Shown: piece by piece, positions 15,848 through 22,791 of the stretch | Layout of the letters: each line of letters opens with the position of its first letter | How positions within the stretch are numbered: the first letter of the stretch is position 1 | From: Flavobacterium hiemivividum | Lineage (GTDB): Bacteria > Bacteroidota > Bacteroidia > Flavobacteriales > Flavobacteriaceae | Direction: 5' to 3' | DNA length: 64,000 nucleotides | NCBI RefSeq assembly: GCF_004349145.1 | Contig: NZ_SMFO01000008.1 | Coordinates: forward strand, 96,449-160,448 | Program-made: the position numbers and the translations under genes | The notes under the pieces: model-generated | What the model saw: only the letters and a program-made list of their open reading frames with translations | Databases searched by the model: none | What the model was told of the DNA's origin: nothing

Positions 15848-16312
15848 ATGAAAACAGTTAAAACACTTTTGATTATAATGATTTTTACTTTCTTGCCAAA
15901 AATGAATGCGCAAGAAGCCAGAGTTAGCCATGATGGCAAAGTAGAAGCAAAACATACTTTGTCGTATTATCAACAAAGAGGTCGTGAAGACGCTCAATAC
16001 GAGCAAAAGTTTACCGCAAGTACGAAAGCCGAAGAACGAGCTTTCTGGAAGGAGCAAAAACAGTACGAAAAAGACTTACGTAAAGAAAACAGACGCGGCT
16101 ACAAAGTGTATATTCAAGCAAAGAATGATTCGTATGCTGAGCACCAGCACAACTGCGACGGAAATTGTCATCATAGTGACTATTGGTATGAAAATGCAGC
16201 ACATTACCATTATGAATACCGTCAGCCTCGATATGAAAATCGATCTTCTAGCGCCACAGTAAAAACACAAATAGAGGTTAGTGTGCCAAAGGTAAGAGTA
16301 GGAATTTTTTAA
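15848..16312 (+). CDS. Secreted His-rich hypothetical protein
   Basis: The start at 15848 (MKTVKTLLIIMIF) is preferred over 15800 because it puts the signal peptide at the N-terminus (cleavage after MNAQ). The mature part is charged and helical (KAEERAFWKEQKQYEKDLRKENRRG). It carries a dense cluster HQHNCDGNCHHSDYWYE followed by HYHYEYR, about residues 98-125. The CDGNC and flanking histidines could bind a metal such as copper, zinc or nickel (inference). No family is recognised. A terminator follows at 16359. Confidence 0.72.
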   Translation: MKTVKTLLIIMIFTFLPKMNAQEARVSHDGKVEAKHTLSYYQQRGREDAQYEQKFTASTKAEERAFWKEQKQYEKDLRKENRRGYKVYIQAKNDSYAEHQHNCDGNCHHSDYWYENAAHYHYEYRQPRYENRSSSATVKTQIEVSVPKVRVGIF

Positions 16313-16358
16313 TTTACGAAAACAGAAAACTGCACTGTCCCAAAAGTGTATGGTCAAA

Positions 16359-16398
16359 AGAAGGACTTCGACTTTAAAGTTGGAGCCCTTCTTTTTTT
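16359..16398 (+). terminator. Rho-independent terminator
   Basis: AGAAGGACTTCGACTTT and AAAGTTGGAGCCCTTCT form a 17-bp stem with a few G-T or mismatched pairs, followed by seven or more T residues. It serves the His-rich protein gene. Confidence 0.75.
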
Positions 16399-16539
16399 AT
16401 TTGGTATAATTTGGCTCGAAAATAATTTCCAAATTAAGAATGAGAATCAACCTTATTTTGGTTTCTTTTAAACAGCAGATTTTTACTACTGCCAATTTTC
16501 ATTTTGAAAAATAAAAAAAAATAAATTCCAGATTGTCAA

Positions 16540-16866
16540 ATGATTAAAAGTAAAAATGAACGAAAAAAATATTGTCCACTTAATTATACTTTGAGTTTAG
16601 TAGGGACTTAATGGAAACCATTAGTATTGTTCCATTTATTGGATGGTATTTTACGTTCTGGATTACGATAAAAGAAAATTCCTGAAATTTCAAATATAAT
16701 GTTTGTCCAAACAGTACTAGAATTAGAAACGGACGGTCTTATTTCTAGAAAGATTTTCCCGGTCGTTCCGCCAAGAGTTGAATAAAAACTAAGCGATAGA
16801 GGAAGGTCGCTTGAAGCTATTTTATGAAGCTTGGATACCTGGGAAATTGAAGATAATCCTAAATAA
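16540..16866 (+). pseudogene. HxlR family transcriptional regulator, inactivated by four in-frame stops
   Basis: One continuous reading frame of 109 codons from ATG 16540 to TAA 16864-16866 has the whole HxlR winged-helix sequence. It includes CPLNYTLSLVG (residues 12-22), WKPLVLFHLLDG (25-36), KKIPEISNIMFVQTVLELE (45-63), TDGLISRKIFPVVPPRVE (64-81) and KLSDRGRSLEAIL (83-95). Stops occur at codons 24 (16609-16611), 44 (16669-16671), 82 (16783-16785) and 96 (16825-16827). No frameshift is needed. Codon 24 sits where HxlR proteins usually have the lysine of GGKW and codon 82 where they have the tyrosine of VEY, so single substitutions explain the stops. It is a clear relic of a redox or aldehyde-type regulator. 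Confidence 0.88.
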
Positions 16867-16872
16867 ATTGAA

Positions 16873-17493
16873 TTAATTATAAGTTGGAGTCCTAAGAATT
16901 TCTTCTTTATAATTTGTTTTGGTAGAAATTCTAGTCTCTTTCAAACAAGTACCTTTGGAATCTTTGGCCAAGCAGCTTATTAAACCTTCGTCAATAAGTT
17001 TATCATTTTTGTCCAATGTAATGATTTTAACGAGCTCTTTGTTAGTATAATAAAAATGCTGTGTGTGGAAAGTGGTGAAATTATCTGCTCTTTTAGCAAT
17101 AGTTCCATCTTTATTATAATGGTAAATGCTTTCGTTTTCTTTGTATTGTTTTTTAGTATAACAGCTAATGCGTTCGCGCTGTTTGGGTTTCCAACGTGTC
17201 TTACAGTAATAAGGTTCTCTATCTGTATGCGATTCGACAACAAACCATAATTTCTTTTCAGTTTCTTGTATTAAGTTCCCTAAGGAGTCAACAGTTTTTG
17301 AGTATTTGACACGGCCATTTTTAGTAAATACCATCTCCTTTTTAGATAAAAGTTTTTTCTCATTATTTATTACTAGATATATCTCTTCGGTTAAAGATTT
17401 TATCTCTTCGGGCAGTAGTAGCTTCTTGCTGTCTTTTTTTGTGGCACAGGATAGGAATGATAAAAATAGGATTAAAATTAATAAGGCTCTCAT
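16873..17493 (-). CDS. Hypothetical lipoprotein
   Basis: The 206-residue product begins with a lipoprotein signal (FLSCATKK, Cys16). The mature protein is rich in lysine and tyrosine with alternating strands (KKEMVFTKNGRVKYSKTVDSLGN, YHYNKDGTIAKRADN, HFYYTNKELVKIITLDKND). It resembles the YD-repeat/RHS-like short hairpin units seen in Bacteroidetes lipoproteins, including the form Y-tx-dG-x-i-k. Four cysteines in the middle and end may form disulfides. The function is unknown. It is convergent with the HxlR relic, 6 bp from it. Confidence 0.72.
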   Translation of the reverse strand: MRALLILILFLSFLSCATKKDSKKLLLPEEIKSLTEEIYLVINNEKKLLSKKEMVFTKNGRVKYSKTVDSLGNLIQETEKKLWFVVESHTDREPYYCKTRWKPKQRERISCYTKKQYKENESIYHYNKDGTIAKRADNFTTFHTQHFYYTNKELVKIITLDKNDKLIDEGLISCLAKDSKGTCLKETRISTKTNYKEEILRTPTYN

Positions 17494-17720
17494 AATAGTT
17501 AATCATTAATTATGAGTTTAAGTTACTAATTTTAAATGATTTAAAATATAATTCATATTTAAATAATGCATGATAGATTTTTAGCAAAGAGTCTCGTATT
17601 TTATTAACAACTAAAAACGAAAACATTTAATTTAAAAGGTAACTGACTGTACAAAAAAACAGTTAGTCCCTAACGGTTATGAACTAGATAAGTGTTATTA
17701 TAAGAGGGTTTCACAACGTT

Positions 17721-17885
17721 TGTCATTCCGTAGGAATCTCAAATGCTATAGTTCCTTAAAGCAATTAAATGAAGTAACTGTTAATTCTAGGAAGTGGCAA
17801 TTAGAATGGGCACGAAGTCGGGAGACTTCGTGCAGTGGTCTGGAACTTTTTTAGTTTTCAAGCAATACTCTGGAGAGCAGAGTTC
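17721..17885. repeat. Interspersed repeat family, copy A
   Basis: This copy runs from TGTCATTCCGTAGGAATCTC through AGGAAGTGGCAATTAGAATGG to a perfect hairpin GCACGAAGTC-GGGA-GACTTCGTGC (17810-17833), then a tail TTTTTTAGTTTTCAAGCAATACT. Related copies are at 19081, 19235, 19675 (partial) and 19918. The preceding 17494-17720 shows no gene. Confidence 0.75.
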
Positions 17886-17886
17886 A

Positions 17887-18843
17887 TTATTCTCCCATTA
17901 TTAAAAAAACAATATACCCAACATACAGCATCAGAAATAATACACCCTGCCATTTTTCCATTACATTTTTTTTTCCGATGAATAAAATTGCAAATAATAA
18001 CAAGCTGGAAAAAACGGCCATTGCAATATCTGAGTTTCCAGATGGTTTAAATGGCAATGGCTTAATCAAAGCGCTGACACCCAATATCCAGAAGATGTTA
18101 AAAATATTAGAGCCGATTACATTTCCAATAGCAATGTCTGTATCCTTCTTATAAGCTGCCACAGCAGAAGTAGCAAGTTCGGGAAGCGAAGTGCCCACGG
18201 CTATTACAGTGAGGCCGATTAAATATTCACTTACTCCAAATTGACTAGCAATCTCAACTGCTCCATCGATAATCCAGGTGCCACCCAAAACCAATCCCGT
18301 TAAGCCCAGAATGATGTATACAACAGACTTTAAATTGCTTAACTGGCTAATTTCTTCCTTTGTTGCATTCTCTGATTTCCTGGCAATGCTAAAAATATAA
18401 TAAATAAATATGATGAAAAACCCAAGTAGGATAAGCCCATCACTCCTGGTTAATTCTGAATTTTCTTTTTGGTCAATCAAGTGGTCGTTGGCAAGAATGC
18501 CCAATACCAGTGCCGCCAGCAAACTGAAAGGAATTTCTTTCCATACTGTTGTGCTTTGTACCGCAAGCGGAAAAATAATCGCGGACACACCAAGTATCAA
18601 TAGGATATTAGCAATGTTACTGCCTATAATATTACCAATGGCAATTTCAGGACTACCCTGAGTACTGGCAAAAACATTGACGAACATTTCGGGAGCAGAA
18701 GTACCAAATGCTACTATCGTTAATCCAATTACCAAATTAGATACGTTCATTTTTTTGGCAATAGAAGAAGCTCCCGTCACCATTAAATCAGCACCTTTTA
18801 TGAGTATTATCAATCCGATGAAAAATAGAAAATAAGTCAGCAT
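17887..18843 (-). CDS. Calcium/sodium antiporter (CaCA family, YrbG-like)
   Basis: This 318-residue integral membrane protein has two homologous halves, each with an alpha repeat: GTSAPEMFVNVFAS with IAIGNIIGSNIANILLILG (residues 47-85) and GTSLPELATSAVAAY with IAIGNVIGSNIFNIFWILG (about 218-255). These carry the ion-binding glutamates. About ten transmembrane helices are expected. It exchanges Na+ for Ca2+ across the inner membrane, as in YrbG/K+-independent exchangers. The gene is flanked on both sides by the interspersed repeat family. Confidence 0.93.
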   Translation of the reverse strand: MLTYFLFFIGLIILIKGADLMVTGASSIAKKMNVSNLVIGLTIVAFGTSAPEMFVNVFASTQGSPEIAIGNIIGSNIANILLILGVSAIIFPLAVQSTTVWKEIPFSLLAALVLGILANDHLIDQKENSELTRSDGLILLGFFIIFIYYIFSIARKSENATKEEISQLSNLKSVVYIILGLTGLVLGGTWIIDGAVEIASQFGVSEYLIGLTVIAVGTSLPELATSAVAAYKKDTDIAIGNVIGSNIFNIFWILGVSALIKPLPFKPSGNSDIAMAVFSSLLLFAILFIGKKNVMEKWQGVLFLMLYVGYIVFLIMGE

Positions 18844-19080
18844 TTAGTGTTGTTTTTTGATTTTATTTCGGTTTATTACTAATGTTCAAGTTGTTCAATA
18901 AAGTTTTTTTTCGATATAGCAAATTGCTTTCGGTTCGGTAGTTAGGCAAAATCGCAATGTGTGACCTTTAAAATTCCGCCGCTTCGCGTCAGTTGGGAAG
19001 ATTATAACCGATTATTTTTAACTAAAGATAAAAAATCTTGCGAAATATAAAGTGAACATACAACAAAAATCGAAATTACA
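18844..19080. other. Gene-free stretch upstream of the antiporter
   Basis: No ORF, RNA gene or clear promoter box is seen here. The sequence leads directly into the repeat copies that begin at 19081. Confidence 0.5.
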
Positions 19081-19226
19081 CGAAATTTCTGTGATTCCTT
19101 GAAGCAGTTAAATGGAAAGATCCTAAATCTAGGAAGTGACAATTGGAATGGGTACGAAGTCGGGATATTTAGCACAGCAGTTAAGTTTCATTTAAGTTTG
19201 AATCAATACTTCGTAGAGAAGGAACT
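19081..19226. repeat. Interspersed repeat family, copy B (diverged)
   Basis: It shares TCTAGGAAGTGACAATTGG, AATGGGTACGAAGTCGGG and the tail AAGTTTCATTTAAGTTTGAATCAATACTTC with other copies, but the central hairpin is decayed (right arm lost). Confidence 0.65.
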
Positions 19227-19234
19227 CCATAATG

Positions 19235-19380
19235 TTCGTCATTCCGCAGGAATCTCAAGCAATGTATTTATATAAAGGAATTAAATGGAGTAATTGTTAA
19301 ATTTAAGAAGTGATAATTGGAATGGGTACTAAGTCGGGAGACTTCGTCCAGCGGTGCAGGCCAAATGATTCTCCAGCGAT
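19235..19380. repeat. Interspersed repeat family, copy C
   Basis: It contains CGTCATTCCGCAGGAATCTC, AAAGGAATTAAATGGAGTAA, AGAAGTGATAATTGGAATGG and the hairpin ACTAAGTC-GGGA-GACTTCGT. It is the copy closest to copy D at 19918. Confidence 0.75.
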
Positions 19381-19425
19381 AAATAGTGATTTGTGATTTT
19401 AACAATCGCCTGTAAACAGCGGATT
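19361..19425. repeat. 65-bp repeat, left copy
   Basis: The sequence TCTCCAGCGATAAATAGTGA then TTGTGATTTTAACAATCGCC and TGTAAACAGC is repeated with few changes at 21290-21354, in the same orientation. Its right end abuts the stop codon of the 80-residue membrane ORF. Confidence 0.75.
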
Positions 19426-19426
19426 T

Positions 19427-19669
19427 TTAGTCATTTTCTGTAATTTCCTTTCTAATTTTCGGCATTAAATAAGCCCAAATAGGAATGTTTAACAATAAAA
19501 ATAATAGAAAATTAAATTTAGATTCAGACTCAATACTCAAGGTAATAAAAGCACCTAAAAGCACTCCAAATGAAAAAAATAAGGTGGCTGTTAATGAGAT
19601 TGCTTTTTTAGAGAATGTTAGTTTTCCAATTGTAATTGATTTCATAGATTTTATTTTTTTTATTAGCAA
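19427..19669 (-). CDS. Small membrane protein of unknown function
   Basis: The 80-residue ORF starts at 19669, or at the second methionine (19645, MKSITIGKLTFSKKAIS), which gives 72 residues. Two transmembrane segments are clear (about residues 25-47 and 53-69), separated by ESESKFN, with a charged end MPKIRKEITEND. No family is recognised. It lies between two copies of the interspersed repeat, and the next gene-like unit is the 287-residue membrane protein. Codon use looks normal, so it is probably real. Confidence 0.55.
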   Translation of the reverse strand: MLIKKIKSMKSITIGKLTFSKKAISLTATLFFSFGVLLGAFITLSIESESKFNFLLFLLLNIPIWAYLMPKIRKEITEND

Positions 19670-19674
19670 TTAAA

Positions 19675-19760
19675 GGTGGCGGTGCGAAGTCAGGAGATTT
19701 CGTACAGCGGTGACTTCGCAGCATTTCAGTACTATTTTAGTATGAATGAATACTTCTGAG
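19675..19760. repeat. Interspersed repeat family, partial copy E
   Basis: Only the hairpin (TGCGAAGTC-AGGA-GATTTCGTA) and the tail TATTTTAGTATGAATGAATACTTCT are present, so this looks like a 3' fragment of the family. From 19761 to 19890 nothing else is seen. Confidence 0.55.
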
Positions 19761-19897
19761 AATTGGTTGTGGCTTTGTATTTAGTAGACATCGTTTTTTA
19801 ATTTTCTAAACCAGTACAATTTAGTTTGCTAACCTCTTGAATGCCATATTTAATCAATACACATTAGATTTATAGTTTTTGTTTTACTATGTTGGCA

Positions 19898-19912
19898 CGG
19901 ATTACAAATCCG
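19898..19912. repeat. Short palindrome CGGATT-ACA-AATCCG
   Basis: This 15-bp perfect palindrome lies within GGCACGGATTACAAATCCGC, a phrase that resembles REP-like palindromic elements spread through bacterial intergenic DNA. It directly precedes repeat copy D. Confidence 0.5.
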
Positions 19913-19917
19913 CACTA

Positions 19918-20060
19918 TCGGGTCTCAAGGAATGTATTTCCATAAAGGAATTAAATGGAGTAATTGTTAATTTTAAGAAGTGATAATTGGAATGAGTACG
20001 ATGTCGGGAGACTACGCACAGGGGAATTCGTGCAGCGGGCGAGAATTTCGCAAGAATTTT
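19918..20060. repeat. Interspersed repeat family, copy D
   Basis: It runs from CGGGTCTCAAGGAATGTATT through AAAGGAATTAAATGGAGTAA and AGAAGTGATAATTGGAATG to a hairpin region that carries an extra CACAGGGGAATTCGTGCAGC. It lies immediately downstream of the 287-residue membrane gene. Confidence 0.7.
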
Positions 20061-20112
20061 CCAGATGAGCATAGATCCAGGATCGTTTATACACGGTGTT
20101 GTAAGACGTTTT

Positions 20113-20976
20113 TCAGAAAGGTAAATCATCTGGTTCATTCATTTTATCCAGTTCCTGCTTAGACAAAATTCTCTTGGATAGGACATAATTTTTCCAAAAA
20201 TGTTTTCCTTTATTTGTTAGTACATAATAAACTCTTTGATTCTCGTCGTCATCTACTTTTTTGATTAATCCACTATAGATTAATTTTTCTATTACAATTT
20301 TGTCTATGTTCTTTGGAATAGATTTAAATTGACTTATTTCTGAACCAATTTCCTCAAAATATGTTGAAACCTCGGTTTTTAAAAACTCTTCATATTCTTT
20401 GTCCAAACTCATCTTCATTTCCTCATTAAATTCGGTGTTTTCAGGACTTTCTAAACTTATGTATTGCTCGAGCTTTTTTTGTTCCTTTTTTGATTCAGTC
20501 AAATCAATTTTCAATCTTTCAATTATTTTGTCTTTTTCGGTATTGACTTTTGTAAGTTCTTGGATATTTGAATTTAATTGAGATATTTCTGCATTACCTG
20601 CTTTTTCTTGTTCATATTTAAACTCTTCTCTCGCAATTTTTTGTTTATCTCTTAAATCGGATAATTGTTCACTGATAGAATTCCGCTTTCTTCCGAATTT
20701 AGCATACTGAACTAAAACTTCAATTAACCAAGTGATATATGGCAATAATAAAACATATCCAAAACTGAAAATTAAAGGATAGAACAGATTGAATTGTATT
20801 TCGTTGAAATTTTCAGATATATAATTTATTCTGTCCTCGATTTTTTTATCAGAAAGTAAAAGAGTAAAAATTGGTCGCCAGTTAAAAGCTAACCAGGAAA
20901 GTAAAAATGAAAATATAAGAGGGTTTTTCAATCTTTCATTTGATACATTAAATAAGTTCGATATAAATTCTTTCAT
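20113..20976 (-). CDS. Two-TM coiled-coil protein with C-terminal winged-helix-like domain, unknown function
   Basis: This 287-residue protein begins with RLKNPLIFSFLLSWLAFNWRPIFTLLL (residues 16-42), a membrane-associated segment found in a family of uncharacterised bacterial proteins. A second transmembrane region follows at about 66-87 (FYPLIFSFGYVLLLPYITWLIE). Residues 100-170 form a long charged coiled coil. The C-terminal part (about 210-272) with KNIDKIVIEKLIYSGLIKKV and RVYYVLTNKGKHFWKNY looks like a winged-helix fold. No enzyme motif is visible. It is isolated among repeats, with a palindrome in its leader. A sensor or host-defence role is possible but is speculation. Confidence 0.75.
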   Translation of the reverse strand: MKEFISNLFNVSNERLKNPLIFSFLLSWLAFNWRPIFTLLLSDKKIEDRINYISENFNEIQFNLFYPLIFSFGYVLLLPYITWLIEVLVQYAKFGRKRNSISEQLSDLRDKQKIAREEFKYEQEKAGNAEISQLNSNIQELTKVNTEKDKIIERLKIDLTESKKEQKKLEQYISLESPENTEFNEEMKMSLDKEYEEFLKTEVSTYFEEIGSEISQFKSIPKNIDKIVIEKLIYSGLIKKVDDDENQRVYYVLTNKGKHFWKNYVLSKRILSKQELDKMNEPDDLPF

Positions 20977-21017
20977 TACTTTACGTGGTTGGTCAAATGT
21001 TTTACAACTTGTAGATA

Positions 21018-21037
21018 TGTATGACAGCCGTCATACA
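21018..21037. promoter_or_regulatory. Perfect palindrome upstream of the membrane coiled-coil gene
   Basis: TGTATGAC-AGCC-GTCATACA is a perfect 8-4-8 inverted repeat located 42-61 bp before the start of the gene at 20976. It could be an operator for a dimeric repressor or an RNA hairpin in the leader. No T run follows, so a terminator is less likely. Confidence 0.5.
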
Positions 21038-21146
21038 TTATTTGTAAGGCTAATGTAAGAAAAAAACATTATAAATCACCAAATCGATTTTTGTTTTAAT
21101 CGTCTGCGTAGAAAGAACTTTGTTTTTAAAATATTCGTTCTCGCGA

Positions 21147-21291
21147 GCGCGTGAGGGATAGTAGCGGCATCTCCCGGTTTAGAAAAACAAGGCTTTTGGG
21201 CGTAGTTTTTATTAATCGGGAATACAGCGAATAGCCCGACCTGAGTTAAATTGCAGGATCGAACAGTGAAGCAATTACGAAGGGCACGCCC
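21147..21291 (+). ncRNA. Candidate structured RNA or repeat element of flavobacterial type
   Basis: The segment begins GCGCGTGAGGGATAGTAGCG and ends GATAGCCCGACCTGAG, then GGGCACGCCC. The ends pair (GCGTG with CACGC), and inner blocks GAGGGATAGTAGCGGCATC and ACAGCGAATAGCCCGACC are arranged as in a short conserved intergenic element that I recall from many Flavobacteria genomes. It might correspond to the described Flavo-1 RNA motif, but I cannot verify the match. A long ORF on the minus strand across it (21076-21297) is considered spurious. Confidence 0.45.
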
Positions 21292-21354
21292 AAACAATTC
21301 TCAAGCGATAAATTGCGATTTGTAATTTTAATAATCTCCTGTAAACAGCAGAAA
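21290..21354. repeat. 65-bp repeat, right copy
   Basis: TTCTCAAGCGATAAATTGCG, then TTTGTAATTTTAATAATCTC and CTGTAAACAGCAGA, is a direct repeat of 19361-19425. The pair brackets the two membrane genes and their repeats. Confidence 0.75.
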
Positions 21355-21442
21355 GTTTTATATTACAATCCCATTTTTAATGGAAATCCTAAATCTTAAT
21401 TAATTTTTGTAATTATCTAATTTTCAAATTGTCGAATTAACC

Positions 21443-21512
21443 TATCTTTGCGCTCCCGAATGGTCGGGAGAAAAAAGCATCTATGAAATGTGCTGTGCTG
21501 ATCTTAATCTAA
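21443..21512 (+). promoter_or_regulatory. Promoter, 5' hairpin and short leader ORF of tgt
   Basis: A TATCTTTG box (21443-21450) precedes the hairpin CTCCCGA-ATGG-TCGGGAG (21453-21470), which would lie at the very 5' end of the mRNA. Next comes AAAAAAGCATCTATGAA (21471-21487), which recurs at 21546-21562 as the true tgt start region. The first copy opens a 9-codon ORF (MKCAVLILI, 21483-21512). It is probably a duplication of the initiation region. Confidence 0.5.
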
Positions 21513-21557
21513 ATAAAGAGACTGCTAGCAAATTACATCATACTGAAAAAAGCATCT

Positions 21558-22688
21558 ATGAAGTTTGATTTATTACAAAAAGACCCGCAGACGAAAGCCA
21601 GAGCGGGAAGCATTACTACTGATCACGGTGTTATAGAGACACCTATTTTTATGCCCGTTGGGACCGTAGCCTCTGTAAAAGGGGTGCACCAGCGAGAATT
21701 GAAAGAAGATATAAACCCAGATATTATCCTGGGAAACACCTACCATTTATACCTACGCCCACAAACGGAAATCCTAGAGAAAGCCGGTGGATTGCATAAA
21801 TTCATGAACTGGGATCGTAATATTTTGACTGATTCTGGAGGATATCAAGTGTATTCACTTTCGGGAAACCGAAAAATTAAGGAAGAAGGAGTGAAGTTTA
21901 AATCGCATATTGACGGTTCGTACCACTTTTTTACGCCAGAGAATGTGATGGAAATTCAACGTACCATAGGTGCCGATATTATCATGGCATTTGATGAATG
22001 TACGCCTTATCCTTGTGACTACCGATATGCACAGCGCTCTATGAAAATGACACACCGCTGGTTAGACCGTTGTGTGAACCATTTGGAGAAAGTGCCAGTG
22101 AAATACGGTTATGATCAAGCATTTTTCCCTATTGTACAAGGAAGTTGTTATAAAGACTTGCGTCAACAATCGGCGGAATATATTGCAAATAGCAACCAAG
22201 TAGGAAACGCAATTGGCGGACTTTCAGTAGGAGAACCTGCCGAAGAAATGTATGCCATGACTGAGGTAGTTTGCGAAATTTTGCCAGAAGATAAACCGCG
22301 TTACCTAATGGGTGTGGGTACTCCGATAAATATTTTAGAAAACATAGCCTTAGGAATTGACATGTTTGACTGTGTGATGCCTACACGTAACGCTAGAAAC
22401 GGAATGTTGTTTACGGCTAACGGTACGATTAACATTAAAAACAAAAAATGGGCAGATGATTTTTCTCCTATTGACGAAATGGCAATTACTTATGTGGATA
22501 CTGAGTACACAAAAGCCTACTTGCGTCACTTGTTTGCGGCTAATGAATACTTGGGGAAACAAATCGCTACGATTCATAATCTTGGGTTTTATATGTGGTT
22601 GGTTCGCGAGGCCAGAAAACATATCTTAGCCGGAGATTTTAGAACTTGGAAAGAAATGATGGTTCGTAATATGAGTCAGAGATTATAA
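21558..22688 (+). CDS. tgt: tRNA-guanine transglycosylase
   Basis: This 376-residue TIM-barrel enzyme replaces guanine 34 of Asp, Asn, His and Tyr tRNAs with a queuine precursor. Seen: FMPVGTVASVKGV (residues 32-44), the catalytic Asp in DSGGYQVYSL, and DCVMPTRNARNGMLFT (about 270-285) with the second Asp. Oddly, the usual zinc site CxCxxC is replaced: where other TGTs have PECDCYTC this one has EMAITYVD, while the following AYLRHL and the TIHNL histidine remain. This appears to be a Bacteroidetes variant. Start ATG is at 21558, in the second copy of a duplicated start region. Confidence 0.93.
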   Translation: MKFDLLQKDPQTKARAGSITTDHGVIETPIFMPVGTVASVKGVHQRELKEDINPDIILGNTYHLYLRPQTEILEKAGGLHKFMNWDRNILTDSGGYQVYSLSGNRKIKEEGVKFKSHIDGSYHFFTPENVMEIQRTIGADIIMAFDECTPYPCDYRYAQRSMKMTHRWLDRCVNHLEKVPVKYGYDQAFFPIVQGSCYKDLRQQSAEYIANSNQVGNAIGGLSVGEPAEEMYAMTEVVCEILPEDKPRYLMGVGTPINILENIALGIDMFDCVMPTRNARNGMLFTANGTINIKNKKWADDFSPIDEMAITYVDTEYTKAYLRHLFAANEYLGKQIATIHNLGFYMWLVREARKHILAGDFRTWKEMMVRNMSQRL

Positions 22689-22791
22689 AAAATGTTTAAA
22701 GGTTTTTAGTTTAAACTTTAAAACTCCTAGCGTGATTTTGCAACTTTTCTAAACTTTAAACTTTTAAATCTTAAACCTTACACTTTTTTAA

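Noticed and set aside
21076..21297. 73-residue ORF on the minus strand
   Set aside because: It overlaps the candidate structured element and has no start context or protein character; it is likely a chance frame in an RNA-like sequence.
21453..21470. Possible preQ1 riboswitch before tgt
   Set aside because: The hairpin loop has only four bases (ATGG), too short for the preQ1-I loop and pseudoknot, and no matching A-rich tail pairing was found.
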